Notes: a model not told the origin generated them from the letters alone. Counted from the stretch's first letter, positions 53,705-63,886 are shown. The stretch: DNA of 64,000 nucleotides from Dyadobacter sp. LHD-138 (GCF_030929615.1 NZ_JAVFVU010000020.1:1-64000), one strand, 5' to 3'. Translations and numbers: made by a program.

Positions 53705-53722
53705 GCCGGAGCAAGCCCCGGC
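53705..53722 (-). terminator. Terminator for the small exported protein gene
   Basis: On the minus strand GCCGGGGC and GCTCCGGC form a short stem followed by TTTTTT, about 40 bases after the stop at 53760. Confidence 0.75.
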
Positions 53723-53759
53723 CATATCTACGTTGAGTAAAAAGAAATTGGTATTATGG

Positions 53760-54065
53760 TTATTCTACGTTTCTTCCGTTTTTGTCAAGTTTAACCCTGG
53801 CGGTTTCCTTGCCTTTCATTACGGATAAATCGTAGTATTGTGTTTTGTCATCTCCGGTTACCAGGAAAGCTTCAACAACTTTCCATCCTGCAAATGCTTC
53901 GCTATTTATGGTTGCTTTCACCGCCGCGGGCAAATCTTCCGGTTTTACGGAAACTTTGTCCTGATTTACTGTTAAAGCAGATGTAATTTCTGCGCCTGGA
54001 TTAGCCTGAACAGTGGCGAAAGAGATAAGCGTTAAGGCTACTGCCGACATTATTAGCTTTTTCAT
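53760..54065 (-). CDS. Small exported protein, PepSY-like half domain
   Basis: The 101-residue product has a signal peptide (LIMSAVALTLISFATVQA) and one repeat-like unit: a helix (PEDLPAAVKATINSEAFAGWKVVEA) followed by strands (QYYDLSVMKGKETARVKLDKNGRNVE). This fits half of a PepSY-like fold, as in the 146-residue protein at 40978. Its role is unknown. It stands alone with its own terminator. Confidence 0.75.
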   Translation of the reverse strand: MKKLIMSAVALTLISFATVQANPGAEITSALTVNQDKVSVKPEDLPAAVKATINSEAFAGWKVVEAFLVTGDDKTQYYDLSVMKGKETARVKLDKNGRNVE

Positions 54066-54315
54066 AATCTGTGTTTATATGATTAAATCAGTATTACTGT
54101 GCCCTTGCACTTCGACAGTTTCATAACAGGATCATGCCATGTGTATTAAGTGGTTATAATTCAGCGGATTGTTGTTTGGCCTGATGTTGCCGACTGTTTA
54201 CTACTTACCCCATATTGGGTATTATATCTTCAGAATTAGGCGGTCAAATATGGTATAAATGTGAATTTATTTATTGAAATTAGCCTTTAAAAGGTCACAC
54301 ATTTGCCACACAACT

Positions 54316-57300
54316 ATGAAAGCTGTTATACACCTGAAAATTATTTTACTCTGCGTTATTTTGTCATTTTCTGTCGTTGCTCAGGATGCAGAAAAATACC
54401 TGTTGCAACTGAAAAGTGGGTCTTTTGTACCGGAAAGGAATGTCAGTAAAAACAAAATCAAAGACTTAAACCGCAGACTAGTCCCCTTTAATAAAAAATC
54501 GTTTGTCATTATTCAATTTGAGAAAAATCCTTCTGAGTCGGAGCGGCAGGTTTTAAAAAAAGATGGTATTGAATTGCTGGATTATGTGCCCAACAATGCC
54601 TATACCGCAACGCTTACCGGTGTGTTCAATGAGGTGCTTTTGCAAAAATCGGGCGTGCGGGCTGTTGTTTTCCCTGTCGCCGAACAAAAACTACAAACTT
54701 CCCTGGCAAACGGGACAATTCCCGTCCACGCTAAAAAAGTGGCGGGTTTCGTGGATGTGTGGGTGAATTTCCCGAGATCTTTTACAGCGGCGGACGTATT
54801 GGCCGCTCTCAAAAATGATCACTATGAGGTACTTTCTGACATTTATAAAGATTATCAGGTACTGGAAATTCGGGTGGAGGAATCGAAATTGAATGACCTG
54901 GCGCAACTGCCGTTTATTCAATACATACAGGCGATACCAAAGGAAGATCGCCCCGTTAACGACCACAGCACGGTTAACGGGCGGGCAAATGTCCTGAATG
55001 CTGCGTTTAATATGGGGCGTAACCTGCGCGGAGAAGGAGTGGTTGTGGGCGTGGGTGATGAATCTAATCCATTGCAGCATATAGATTTCAGCAGCAGAGT
55101 GATCAACCGGGCTGCCATTGACTTCGGTGCGCATGGGGTGCATGTAATCGGAACACTGGCCGGAGCTGGAATTGTTTCAGAAAAATATACGGGATATGCG
55201 CCCAAAGCAAAAATCGTTTCTCAGTTATATTCCAACATTCTGGCTTATGCACCCATTTATGTGCAGGATTTCGGGATGGTGATCACAAATAACTCGTATG
55301 GAAATAATATAACCGATTGCGCTACTTTTGGGGAGTACGACCTTAATTCCTACATTCTCGATCAGCAGGCTTTCCAAATGCCATACCTTCAGCATGTTTT
55401 TGCCTCAGGAAATAGCGGTGGAATGAATTGCGCCCCTTTTACGGGCGGATTCGGTAGCGTTGTGGGCGGATATCAGGCGGCTAAAAATGTAATTACTGTT
55501 GGAAATACTACGATGGAAGGGGATGTTTGGACGACCTCTAGCAGAGGCCCGGTTGCTGATGGGCGGATTAAACCGGAAATATCAGCGCAGGGGAGACTGG
55601 TAATGTCTACTTATGCGGTTGATAATTCATACATCAATTCCACGGGTACCAGCATGGCTTCTCCGGCCGTTTCCGGCGGACTGGCGTTGTTGTATCAGCA
55701 ATATCGGAAACTGAATAACCAGAATAATCCTAAAAACGGGTTAATGAAAGCCATTCTTTGTAATGGAACCACGGATCTGGGCCACGAAGGACCCGACTAT
55801 CAGTACGGATTTGGCTGGTTGAACCTGCTGCGGTCGGTTAAAATGATTGAAAATAATAGTTATCTGACGGGTTCTGCAACCCATGGCAGTAGTAATTTAC
55901 ATGAGATACAGGTTCCGCCCGGGACAGCAAAACTGAAAGTGATGTTGTACTGGAATGATCCGGCAGCCTCCGTTTTTGCTTCGAGGACTTTGGTTAATGA
56001 CCTGGATCTTGAAGTTAAAAATCCATCAAATATTACGACGCTTCCGAAATTACTCGATCCCACGCCAGCAAATGTCGGCAATGCGGCCTCCACTGGTCCG
56101 GATCATATAAACAATATGGAACAGGTTATTATCAACGACCCGGGTGCCGGAACCTATAAAATAAATATCAAGGGAACGGAGATATTACAAAATCCGCAGC
56201 AGGAATACTTTCTGGTTTATGATGCTATTCCGGTGGCGACGGAGCTTACTTATCCGGTTGGAAATGAACATTTTAAGCCGGGTGACGATATTAACATCAG
56301 CTGGGAATCTTATGGAAATACGTCCAGCAATTTTACGGTTCAGTATTCGACAAACGATGGCGCTACCTGGACCAATGTGCTGGGTAATCCGGTAACGAGC
56401 AAGCACTTGCTGCGCTGGGTGGTGCCCGATGTCGTAACCGATAAGGCAAAAGTTAAAATTACGCAGAGTGGTACCGGGATTGAGGTCATCAGTAAGGCTT
56501 TTACCATTTTGCCGCCCCCGGTGTTCAAAATTTCGGATATACAGTGCGAAGGATATATTGCTGTGGACTGGCAACCCGTAACTGGTGCAACAGACTATGA
56601 AGTTATGCTTTTGCATGGAGATGAGATGGTTTCAGCCGGAACAACCACTTCAAACAGTTTTGTTATGGCCGGAATGTCCAGAGACAGCCTTTACTGGTTT
56701 TCAGTACGGGCCCGGTTGAATCAAAATCCAGGGCCAAGGGCGACGGCACTTTCAAGAAAACCGGATAGCGGTACCTGTGCTGGCTCAATTTCAGATAATG
56801 ATCTTAAACTCGAAGCCATTGTTTCACCGGTATCTTCGGGCAGGCAGTTTACGCCGACCGCCCTTTCAGATCACACGCCTGTAACGATCCGGGTCCGGAA
56901 TCTTGACGATCAGGCGACTGCCGGGAATGTGGCTGTTAGTTATTCTGTTAACGGTTCTCTTAAGAAATCGCTGAGTGTACCATTGTCTATTGCTGCCAAT
57001 TCATTTACAGATTATATTTTCCCCGACGACCAGGATCTGTCTGCCCTTGGAAGCTATGTTGTTTCAGCTACCATCAACAAGGTCGGGGATATTGTCATAA
57101 AAAATAACACCCTTTCGAAAATCTTTAAACAGTTGCCTAACAATCCTGTTGCGCTGCCTTTTATTGATAACCTTGAATCGGCATCGGAGCAGTCTGTACT
57201 TGTTGGTCAGGTGGGTTTGGAGCATGCGGACCGTTACGATTTTACAAATTCTTCAACGGCTGGACGCCTTCGTACTTTTGTTAATACGGGTATGGCCTAT

Positions 57301-59700
57301 TCGGGGAACAGAGCGCTGACATTGGACACAGACCGCTATTTTCCGAGTGAAAATACGAATTTCCTGTATGGAACTTTCAACTTTTCGAACTACTCGTTAG
57401 CGGATGATATTCGCCTCGTTTTTCGGTATAAAAATCATGGACAAACGAACCATGCTGACAACAAGGTTTGGATACGGGGAAGTTATGCGGACAACTGGAT
57501 TTTGGTTTATGATCTTTTTGCGAACCAGAATTCAGTTAACCAATCCTATAAACTTTCGACCAGTATTGAACTTGCCAATATTCTGGCGGATCACGGACAG
57601 CCCCTGTCAAAAAGTGCCCAGATTCGGTGGGGACAGCATGGCAAAAGAATTACAGCGAGCCCCTCAGACGGCTCAGGATATTCGTTTGATGATATTCAAC
57701 TTAGAATTGAAATGGATGATATTCAGATGTTAAGCCTGAACAGCATAACGGCTGCCAGCTGCGGGCTGGGTAGTTTACATCCTGTGACAGTAACCATCCG
57801 TAATAGCTCAGACCGTACTATTAACAATGTTCCCGTGCGCTATAAACTTGGAACAAATAACGAGGTGACGGAAATGATTCCTGTGATTAACGGTAGACAG
57901 ACCATTCAGTACACATTTAATACGAAGCTGAATCTCTCTGCTTTTGGCGAATATTATATTAAAGTCTGGTCGGCGCTGAACACCGATACCTATGCTGACA
58001 ATAATATGGTGGACCTGATTTTTTATAACAATGCGCTGGTAACTACTTTTCCTCATCTTGAAAATTTTGAGAATAGCAACGGAGGCTGGCATAGCGGCGG
58101 GACGAGTAAATCCTGGTCGTATGGCACACCGGCTTCTACCAAAATTAATGGAGCAGCAAGCGGGACCAAAGCATGGAAAACGAATTTAAACGGAAATTAC
58201 AACAACCAGGAAAATTCATATTTGTATTCGCCATGCTACAACATCAGCGGCATGGCGAACCCGACGTTAAGTTTTAGCCTGGCACTGGACATTGAGTTCT
58301 GTGCCAATGAAGATTGCGACCTGGCTTACCTGGAATATTCGATCGATGGAAATGTCTGGACCCAGTTGGGGGCGAAAGGGCAGGGGACCAATTGGTATAA
58401 TAAAACGACAACGGATAAACAGGCGTGGAGTATACAGGACTATACGCGCTGGCACGTGGGGACAATTCCGCTTCCCGTGACAAACGGAAATATCCGTCTG
58501 CGTTTTGTGATGATCGGCGATCCGGGCACGACGCGGGAAGGGATTGCCATCGATGATATTCATATTTACAATAACAATTCGGGGATTTACGATGAAAGCA
58601 CCACATTGTCACCCGTTTTGCAGCAGCCGCCAAGTCCCTCAGGATGGATTGATTTTAAGCAGAATGGGAAACTTGTGGTTTCCATAAATCCCAATGGACA
58701 GACCATTGGTGCCACCAACGTGCAGGCTTATATCAACGGCGGTGCAATTCGTGATGACGGGAAACAATATTATCTCGACCGGAATGTTACAATCAAACCG
58801 GCTCATGCAGCACTTGGTTCGAATGCGACGGTTCGCATCTATTTCCTGGATACCGAAGCAGAAAAACTTATCAACGCAGCAACCTGCGTCGCCTGTCCCA
58901 AAGTGAAAACTGCTTTTGAGCTTGGCGTTTTCAAATATACCGATGCAGACAAAAGCAAGGAGGATGGCAGTCTAACCAATAATCAGGCAGGTGTATGGAA
59001 ATACATAAATTCCGCGAGTACGCTGAAAGTCCCTTTTGATAAAGGTTATTATGCTGAAATTGGTGTTAAGGATTTCTCGGAATTCTGGTTTTCTAACGGT
59101 GATAACAGCAATCCGTTACCTGTCGATCTGATCAGTTTTAATGTAAATAAAAAAACAGATACTGAAAATCCGGATCAGGTGATTGCGCAGTGGGTCACGA
59201 CTTCTGAAATCAATGCGGATCGTTTTGAGGTGGAGCGCGCGGACGGGCTGGAGGCGTTAAAACTTAAACGGTTTGCAAAAATTGGCGAAGTTAGTGCGGC
59301 GGGAGACTCGCGGATTAAAAATGAATATTTTTTTACGGATAACGAGTCTCCAAAATCCGGGGATTATTATTATCGCTTAAAAATGCTGGACCGCGACGAA
59401 AGTTTCAAATATTCATCAATTAGGGCTGTTTCGTTTGACCTGAATGCGGATTGGAAAACATATCCGAATCCTTCGAATGGCAGTTTTGAAATACAATATC
59501 AGGCTGGTGCCGGCATGCCGATGCGTATCAAAGCGTTCGATCTGACGGGAAATCTTGTGTATGATAAATCACTAACAGCAAATGGTAAAAGGCAGCAGCA
59601 TCAGATGGATTTGTCAGGATCCGGGTTTTCTGCCGGATTATATGTGGTAGAAGTCACTTCAAACGATCAGAAGAAAGTTTTCCGGATTGTAAAATTGTAG
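54316..59700 (+). CDS. Giant secreted S8 (subtilase) protease with T9SS sorting domain
   Basis: A 1794-residue secreted protease. A signal peptide (HLKIILLCVILSFSVVAQ) precedes a prodomain to about residue 235 and a subtilase domain with Asp248, His273 (HGVHVIGT) and Ser446 (GTSMASP). Fibronectin- and CARDB-like beta domains follow, then a jelly-roll of the choice-of-anchor J type (about 1250-1430). A beta-rich region leads to the type IX sorting domain (YPNPSNGSFEIQY to the C-terminus). Such proteins are exported through the Por/Spr secretion system and anchored or released at the surface. I start at Met 54316, which begins the signal peptide. Confidence 0.92.
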   Translation: MKAVIHLKIILLCVILSFSVVAQDAEKYLLQLKSGSFVPERNVSKNKIKDLNRRLVPFNKKSFVIIQFEKNPSESERQVLKKDGIELLDYVPNNAYTATLTGVFNEVLLQKSGVRAVVFPVAEQKLQTSLANGTIPVHAKKVAGFVDVWVNFPRSFTAADVLAALKNDHYEVLSDIYKDYQVLEIRVEESKLNDLAQLPFIQYIQAIPKEDRPVNDHSTVNGRANVLNAAFNMGRNLRGEGVVVGVGDESNPLQHIDFSSRVINRAAIDFGAHGVHVIGTLAGAGIVSEKYTGYAPKAKIVSQLYSNILAYAPIYVQDFGMVITNNSYGNNITDCATFGEYDLNSYILDQQAFQMPYLQHVFASGNSGGMNCAPFTGGFGSVVGGYQAAKNVITVGNTTMEGDVWTTSSRGPVADGRIKPEISAQGRLVMSTYAVDNSYINSTGTSMASPAVSGGLALLYQQYRKLNNQNNPKNGLMKAILCNGTTDLGHEGPDYQYGFGWLNLLRSVKMIENNSYLTGSATHGSSNLHEIQVPPGTAKLKVMLYWNDPAASVFASRTLVNDLDLEVKNPSNITTLPKLLDPTPANVGNAASTGPDHINNMEQVIINDPGAGTYKINIKGTEILQNPQQEYFLVYDAIPVATELTYPVGNEHFKPGDDINISWESYGNTSSNFTVQYSTNDGATWTNVLGNPVTSKHLLRWVVPDVVTDKAKVKITQSGTGIEVISKAFTILPPPVFKISDIQCEGYIAVDWQPVTGATDYEVMLLHGDEMVSAGTTTSNSFVMAGMSRDSLYWFSVRARLNQNPGPRATALSRKPDSGTCAGSISDNDLKLEAIVSPVSSGRQFTPTALSDHTPVTIRVRNLDDQATAGNVAVSYSVNGSLKKSLSVPLSIAANSFTDYIFPDDQDLSALGSYVVSATINKVGDIVIKNNTLSKIFKQLPNNPVALPFIDNLESASEQSVLVGQVGLEHADRYDFTNSSTAGRLRTFVNTGMAYSGNRALTLDTDRYFPSENTNFLYGTFNFSNYSLADDIRLVFRYKNHGQTNHADNKVWIRGSYADNWILVYDLFANQNSVNQSYKLSTSIELANILADHGQPLSKSAQIRWGQHGKRITASPSDGSGYSFDDIQLRIEMDDIQMLSLNSITAASCGLGSLHPVTVTIRNSSDRTINNVPVRYKLGTNNEVTEMIPVINGRQTIQYTFNTKLNLSAFGEYYIKVWSALNTDTYADNNMVDLIFYNNALVTTFPHLENFENSNGGWHSGGTSKSWSYGTPASTKINGAASGTKAWKTNLNGNYNNQENSYLYSPCYNISGMANPTLSFSLALDIEFCANEDCDLAYLEYSIDGNVWTQLGAKGQGTNWYNKTTTDKQAWSIQDYTRWHVGTIPLPVTNGNIRLRFVMIGDPGTTREGIAIDDIHIYNNNSGIYDESTTLSPVLQQPPSPSGWIDFKQNGKLVVSINPNGQTIGATNVQAYINGGAIRDDGKQYYLDRNVTIKPAHAALGSNATVRIYFLDTEAEKLINAATCVACPKVKTAFELGVFKYTDADKSKEDGSLTNNQAGVWKYINSASTLKVPFDKGYYAEIGVKDFSEFWFSNGDNSNPLPVDLISFNVNKKTDTENPDQVIAQWVTTSEINADRFEVERADGLEALKLKRFAKIGEVSAAGDSRIKNEYFFTDNESPKSGDYYYRLKMLDRDESFKYSSIRAVSFDLNADWKTYPNPSNGSFEIQYQAGAGMPMRIKAFDLTGNLVYDKSLTANGKRQQHQMDLSGSGFSAGLYVVEVTSNDQKKVFRIVKL

Positions 59701-59889
59701 TTTTTAAATAATTCTCTTTCAGTATTTTAAGTATTGCTTTGTGTTTTTCAATGCAAAAAGTACGGGTAAAGCTGAATGCGCCGGTAACGATTTTATAATT
59801 TATGTAATAAAAACATCGTCATTTTCCACGAAACGGCATTTTTATGCGTACAGGCCTAAAAGCAATAGCGTAAATAAAATTAAAAATTT

Positions 59890-60525
59890 ATGAAAAAGTT
59901 ATTAGGCCTGTCGGTTTTGTTTTTGTTAACTTTCTTATTTTCTGAAAATGTCTCAGCCCAATCCTCGCTCACTTTACTTGGCACTTACGGGAGTACAAAT
60001 CAAAATGATATTTCAAAAGGTATTTTTGGCGGAGGGACTCAGTATCGTTACTTCGTAAAGCCCAATATTGCCGTTGGTTTGTCTGCCAAATATCTCGTAG
60101 AAAATTTTAGCAATCAATTATCCCTGAAGACGATCAGAGGGCGTGCCACGAACGTTCCGGTTAATCTGATGGCTGAATATTATTTTAAAACAAAGGGAAT
60201 ACAGCCTTACGCAGGTTTGGAAGCAGGGATAAATATTCAAAAGATTGAAGGATACAACATCATTATTGATAAATCAGCCGTAAATCCTGGTCTGGCGCCA
60301 AAGGTCGGCGTGTTGCTTCCCATAGGCAGACGGCTTGGCTTCATGGTGGAGGCTGCATACAATGTGACATTTGGATCCGATAACGCTGTACACATGGATC
60401 CGACAAAGCCGGACAATGATCTTTATCTCTTGAAAAATAGCAAACAGTCTGTGACCGTGACGGGTGGAATACGATATGTCTTCGGGAAAGTACCCAAGAA
60501 ACCTGAGGTTACGGCGGAGCCATAG
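59890..60525 (+). CDS. Outer-membrane beta-barrel protein (OmpA-like barrel type)
   Basis: A 211-residue protein with a signal peptide (LLGLSVLFLLTFLFSENVSAQ) and an eight-strand barrel-like pattern: SLTLLGTYGS, QYRYFVKPNIAVGLSAKYLVE, MAEYYFKTKGIQPYAGLEAGI, PKVGVLLPIGRRLGFMVEAAYN and the closing VTVTGGIRYVFGK. This matches the porin-like outer-membrane barrel family of Bacteroidota. It follows the large protease in the same direction but with a separate gap of about 190 bases. Function unknown. Confidence 0.85.
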   Translation: MKKLLGLSVLFLLTFLFSENVSAQSSLTLLGTYGSTNQNDISKGIFGGGTQYRYFVKPNIAVGLSAKYLVENFSNQLSLKTIRGRATNVPVNLMAEYYFKTKGIQPYAGLEAGINIQKIEGYNIIIDKSAVNPGLAPKVGVLLPIGRRLGFMVEAAYNVTFGSDNAVHMDPTKPDNDLYLLKNSKQSVTVTGGIRYVFGKVPKKPEVTAEP

Positions 60526-60932
60526 TACATTTGTTGTTAGCTGGTACGTAATCTACCTCACTGAGGTTTATTGGCAAATGCTCATTTCTTCCTTTCAAGA
60601 TTTCATTAAAATATTCTTCAAATTTTAATGAAAAAATAATGACAGTTTGGTAACGACCAGTTTTTGAAGTCGGATATCGTTAAAACCTTTATTTTACTAT
60701 ATAAGTAATTGTAATTCAGATAGATGTGTGCGGTTTTGTGGCTCATATTTCAAAATGATCCGGTAAAATGTTTTGCTAAATTTGTAGCCTTAGATTTACA
60801 TCGGTTACAAATTGTTATTAGCAAGCCGGTTTTAACAGGGAATGGGCAAATGAAAATAGGTTGTTTAGGAAACTATTTTTAAATTCACCTAGTTTTTATT
60901 TAGTCTAAGAACTATATAGTCCTAACTGTAAT
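60526..60932. other. Intergenic region, no gene seen
   Basis: This AT-rich gap precedes DUF488 and probably holds its promoter. I saw no RNA gene or strong inverted repeat. Confidence 0.45.
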
Positions 60933-61295
60933 ATGAGTAGCGTACATATTAAGCGTATTTATGAACCAAAAAATGAGGCAGACGGCTTCAGGATACTTGT
61001 GGATCGTTTATGGCCTCGCGGATTAAAAAGAGAAGAGGCAGGTGTTGATGAATGGCTTAAAGGTGTGGCCCCGTCAACAGATTTGAGAAAATGGTTTAAC
61101 CATGACCCCGAGAAATGGGAAGAATTCAGGCAAGACTATACTTTCGAGTTAAGGCATTGCATGGCCTCGGTTCACGATCTGGTGGATAAAATCAAAAAAC
61201 ACAAAACGGTTACTTTACTCTACGCCGCCCACGACGAAGAATATAATCACGTGGTTGTGCTTGAAAAATTCATCAATAATTTGTTGGATTCCTGA
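60933..61295 (+). CDS. DUF488 family protein
   Basis: A 120-residue cytoplasmic protein with the DUF488 signature RILVDRLWPRGLKREEAGVDEW (residues 20-41), then WFNHDPEKWEEFRQDY and a TLLYAAHDEEYNHVVVL strand-turn with conserved His-Asp. The family (YeaO-like) is broadly conserved and of unproven function, with a proposed nucleic-acid or stress role. It converges with dps, and the two genes share a perfect palindromic terminator. Confidence 0.9.
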   Translation: MSSVHIKRIYEPKNEADGFRILVDRLWPRGLKREEAGVDEWLKGVAPSTDLRKWFNHDPEKWEEFRQDYTFELRHCMASVHDLVDKIKKHKTVTLLYAAHDEEYNHVVVLEKFINNLLDS

Positions 61296-61310
61296 GATTT
61301 TATTTAGGGA

Positions 61311-61366
61311 ATTATAAAGGAAAAACGACATCAGGATGCATCCTGATGTCGTTTTTCCTTTATAAT
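61311..61366. terminator. Perfect 56-bp palindrome, bidirectional terminator
   Basis: The two 28-base arms (61311-61338 and 61339-61366) are exactly complementary with no unpaired spacer. The inner part is GACATCAGGATG and its complement; each side carries AAAAA/TTTTT. It lies 16 bases after the DUF488 stop and 5 before the dps stop, so it can end both transcripts. Confidence 0.9.
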
Positions 61367-61370
61367 CGTA

Positions 61371-61844
61371 TTATTGCAGGTGTGCTCTCAGCATCCAGGC
61401 AATTTTCTCATGCTGCTCCATAAGTCCTGTTACATAATCGCTTGTTCCGGCATCCTTATGTTCTTCCGCAAAGGTGTTGATGTTCCCGCGGATAAACTCG
61501 ATAATACTCTCATGATCCTGCAATAAATATTTGATCAGGCTCTGGCTGTCGTTACCGCCTTCATATTGTTCGGTGAGGTGGCTTATCTGCAAATAATTTT
61601 TAAGTTTGGCGGGGGCGAAATGTCCCAGTTGACGGATTCTTTCTGCGACGCTATCCAGAATTTCAGCCGATTGTTCGTAAAGGCCTTCAAAATAGACGTG
61701 TACAGAATGGAAGTCGGGCCCGACTAGGTTCCAATGGGCGTTCAGGGTCTTTGTATACAATATAAACTCGTCAGCCAGCAATATGGCTAGCTGGTCAGCA
61801 ACTACTTTTCTGTTTTTGTCAGAGATTCCAATTCCTGGTTTCAT
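61371..61844 (-). CDS. dps: Dps-family ferritin-like DNA-protection protein
   Basis: A 157-residue protein that forms a dodecamer, oxidises and stores iron, and protects DNA from peroxide. The ferroxidase signature is in TLNAHWNLVGPDFHSVHVYFEGLYEQ (about residues 33-58), with the His, Asp and Glu ligands in place. The four-helix bundle continues to HEKIAWMLRAHLQ. It is normally induced by starvation or oxidative stress. It pairs with DUF488 by position only. Confidence 0.93.
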   Translation of the reverse strand: MKPGIGISDKNRKVVADQLAILLADEFILYTKTLNAHWNLVGPDFHSVHVYFEGLYEQSAEILDSVAERIRQLGHFAPAKLKNYLQISHLTEQYEGGNDSQSLIKYLLQDHESIIEFIRGNINTFAEEHKDAGTSDYVTGLMEQHEKIAWMLRAHLQ

Positions 61845-61986
61845 TTCGAAATACGTTAAAGGTTTGATACATTGATTTTTCCATGTTCGCCCATATGCTG
61901 CAACAATACAGGGCGTAAAATTACACCTCCAAAAAGCTACTATAATTGTACCAGCCGTGCCCGCTGGTGTACATTTCCCCGAGGAA

Positions 61987-63363
61987 TTATTTTTTTACCT
62001 TCATGGCTACCGGATCCCAGTGAATTATTTTCTTCTTGAAATAGCTATCGTTGCAGGCAAGCACGGGTGCAGCAGCCCTGAATCCGAAAACCGGGTCTTC
62101 GACCGTGCCAAGCGTTCCTTTTTTTACGTTCTCGAAGAAGTCACGGAAATGGTTTGCGTGCGCATCATCCTCTTTCGGGGCTTCAAACCGGATCTCTTTT
62201 ACAGGATCGGCCTTTCTGCTGTCCGCAGGATATTGCGCGTTGTACTGTTTTTCAAACTCCTTTTGCTCACTTGCGGCAAAGGTTCCGAAGCTATCATAAC
62301 CTCCGTAACCAGGTGCTTTCGGCAATTTATTTTTCGTCAGAATGAGGTTATTTTCCGTAAATTCTATTTGTCCCTCCGTTCCGATTATCCTTGTGTTATT
62401 GGCAATAGCACCGGCATTGGCAAAATTTACCCTTAACACCATCTGGAAATTCGCGTGAACATCCGTTTTGGGATATTCAAGAATCGAAACCAGTACGTCA
62501 GGAACGTCTCTTCCGTCTTTCCAATAACTTAGTTCGCCCGAAGAAAAGATACGTTCGGGCCCCAGCGAATTTGTCACAAAATGTACACCTGTGATCAGGT
62601 GCACAAACAAGTCGCCGGCTACACCAGTACCATAGTCCTTATAATTTCTCCATCTGAAAAAACGTTTGGGATCAAAAGGTGTTTTGGGGGCATCGCCAAG
62701 AAATGCATCCCAGTCAAGGGTGGTCAGAGATGCGTCACCGGGGATGGAATAATTCCAGGCACCCAGTGAATTAAAGCGGTCGCTATTGGATTCAACGTAA
62801 TTGATTTCTCCGATTTCACCAGCCAGAAAAAGCCTCTTGGCTTCTTTAAACGATGCAGAACTGATACGCTGACTGCCAATCTGCATTGTTTTGCCCGATT
62901 TTTTCCAGGCTTCAATCACCGATTTTCCTTCGTCAATATGCTGAACCATTGGTTTTTCACAATAAACGTGCTTCCCTGCCTGCAATGCAGCTTTTGTAAT
63001 ATGGTCATGCCAGTGATCCGGCGTCACCACCAGGACAGCATCGATGTCTTTGCGTTCCAGGATCTGGCGATAGTCGCGCGTTGTGAAAATATCTTTTCCA
63101 TAAGTTTCCCTGACACGGGTAAGCCGGCCGTCGTAAAGATCCGCAGCTGCGACAAATTCAGCATCAGGAGCACCGCGTAGGGCGGCTCTGGTATCCTGAT
63201 TCCCCTGAATACCCATGCCGATTGTAGCGAAACGGATTTTATCATTTGGACTGATCTTTTTTTAATCCCGGATGATGCTGAAAGGTTTTGCAACACTTCC
63301 GGTAGCAAGCAGAGCCGAAGCGGCGGTAACACTTTTTAGAAAATGCCGACGTTTAGAATCCAT
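61987..63363 (-). pseudogene. Tat-exported Gfo/Idh/MocA oxidoreductase interrupted by an in-frame TAA
   Basis: The frame begins MDSKRRHFLKSVTAASALLA, a twin-arginine signal, then reaches TAA at 63262-63264 (codon 34) and continues in the same frame as KKISPNDKIRFATIGMGIQG, the Rossmann strand of the family, to 61987. Catalytic EKPMVQHIDEG and the full C-terminal domain are intact. A restart at Met 63216 would lose the signal and the first strand with part of the cofactor motif. I infer a nonsense mutation or base error; without it the protein would be about 458 residues and periplasmic. Confidence 0.82.
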
Positions 63364-63433
63364 TGGTTTAGGAATAAGTAGTGGTGAAAAATTAGTCTAT
63401 ACTATTGATTTTTATAATAATCTATTAATCATC

Positions 63434-63466
63434 CGGTTACTGCGCTAATTGCCAACGGCTACTTAA
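63434..63466. repeat. Heptad-based dispersed repeat, copy D
   Basis: CGGTTACTGCGCTAAT matches 26589-26604 at 15 of 16 bases and continues TGCCAACGGCTACTTA. This copy lacks the two 7-base units present in the other. It lies upstream of the interrupted oxidoreductase. Confidence 0.5.
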
Positions 63467-63630
63467 TTGGGCTAAGGAAATTGAATTCCCTAAAATAAGG
63501 AATAAAATGAGGATGTGTTCCGTAGGGATTTATAAAATATCCGTTTCTGGTAGAAGGGCAGCAAGAGCGTGATAGGAAATTCATACCATTTAGCCAATGG
63601 ATTTCCATTTCGCGAATATGAAAAAGTAAT

Positions 63631-63834
63631 TTATTCCTTGCTGTAAACGGGCAGGATAATATACTTGGAGCCGTTGTAGTCGTATTCGTTCATTAACTTT
63701 TCAATTACTTTTTCAGCGTGACGTTCCGACAAAAATTCTTTGTACCATTTCCCAACCTCGTTTTGAACGTCGATCGGGTTTGGCAGAATTCCTTTTTCGG
63801 GATCAAGAATAAAAATGCTGAAAGTTTTTTCCAT
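63631..63834 (-). CDS. Small hypothetical protein
   Basis: A 67-residue soluble protein starting MEKTFSIFILDPEKGILP with a charged helical middle (EFLSERHAEKVIEKLMNEY) and a short C-terminal strand (KYIILPVY). No family is recognised. Its start, stop and composition look genuine, and a second gene lies just upstream on the same strand at the window edge. Confidence 0.6.
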   Translation of the reverse strand: MEKTFSIFILDPEKGILPNPIDVQNEVGKWYKEFLSERHAEKVIEKLMNEYDYNGSKYIILPVYSKE

Positions 63835-63886
63835 GAAGTAGTGGAGGCGTGGTGAAATTATCTCCGAATTTAATCAAAAAGAATCG

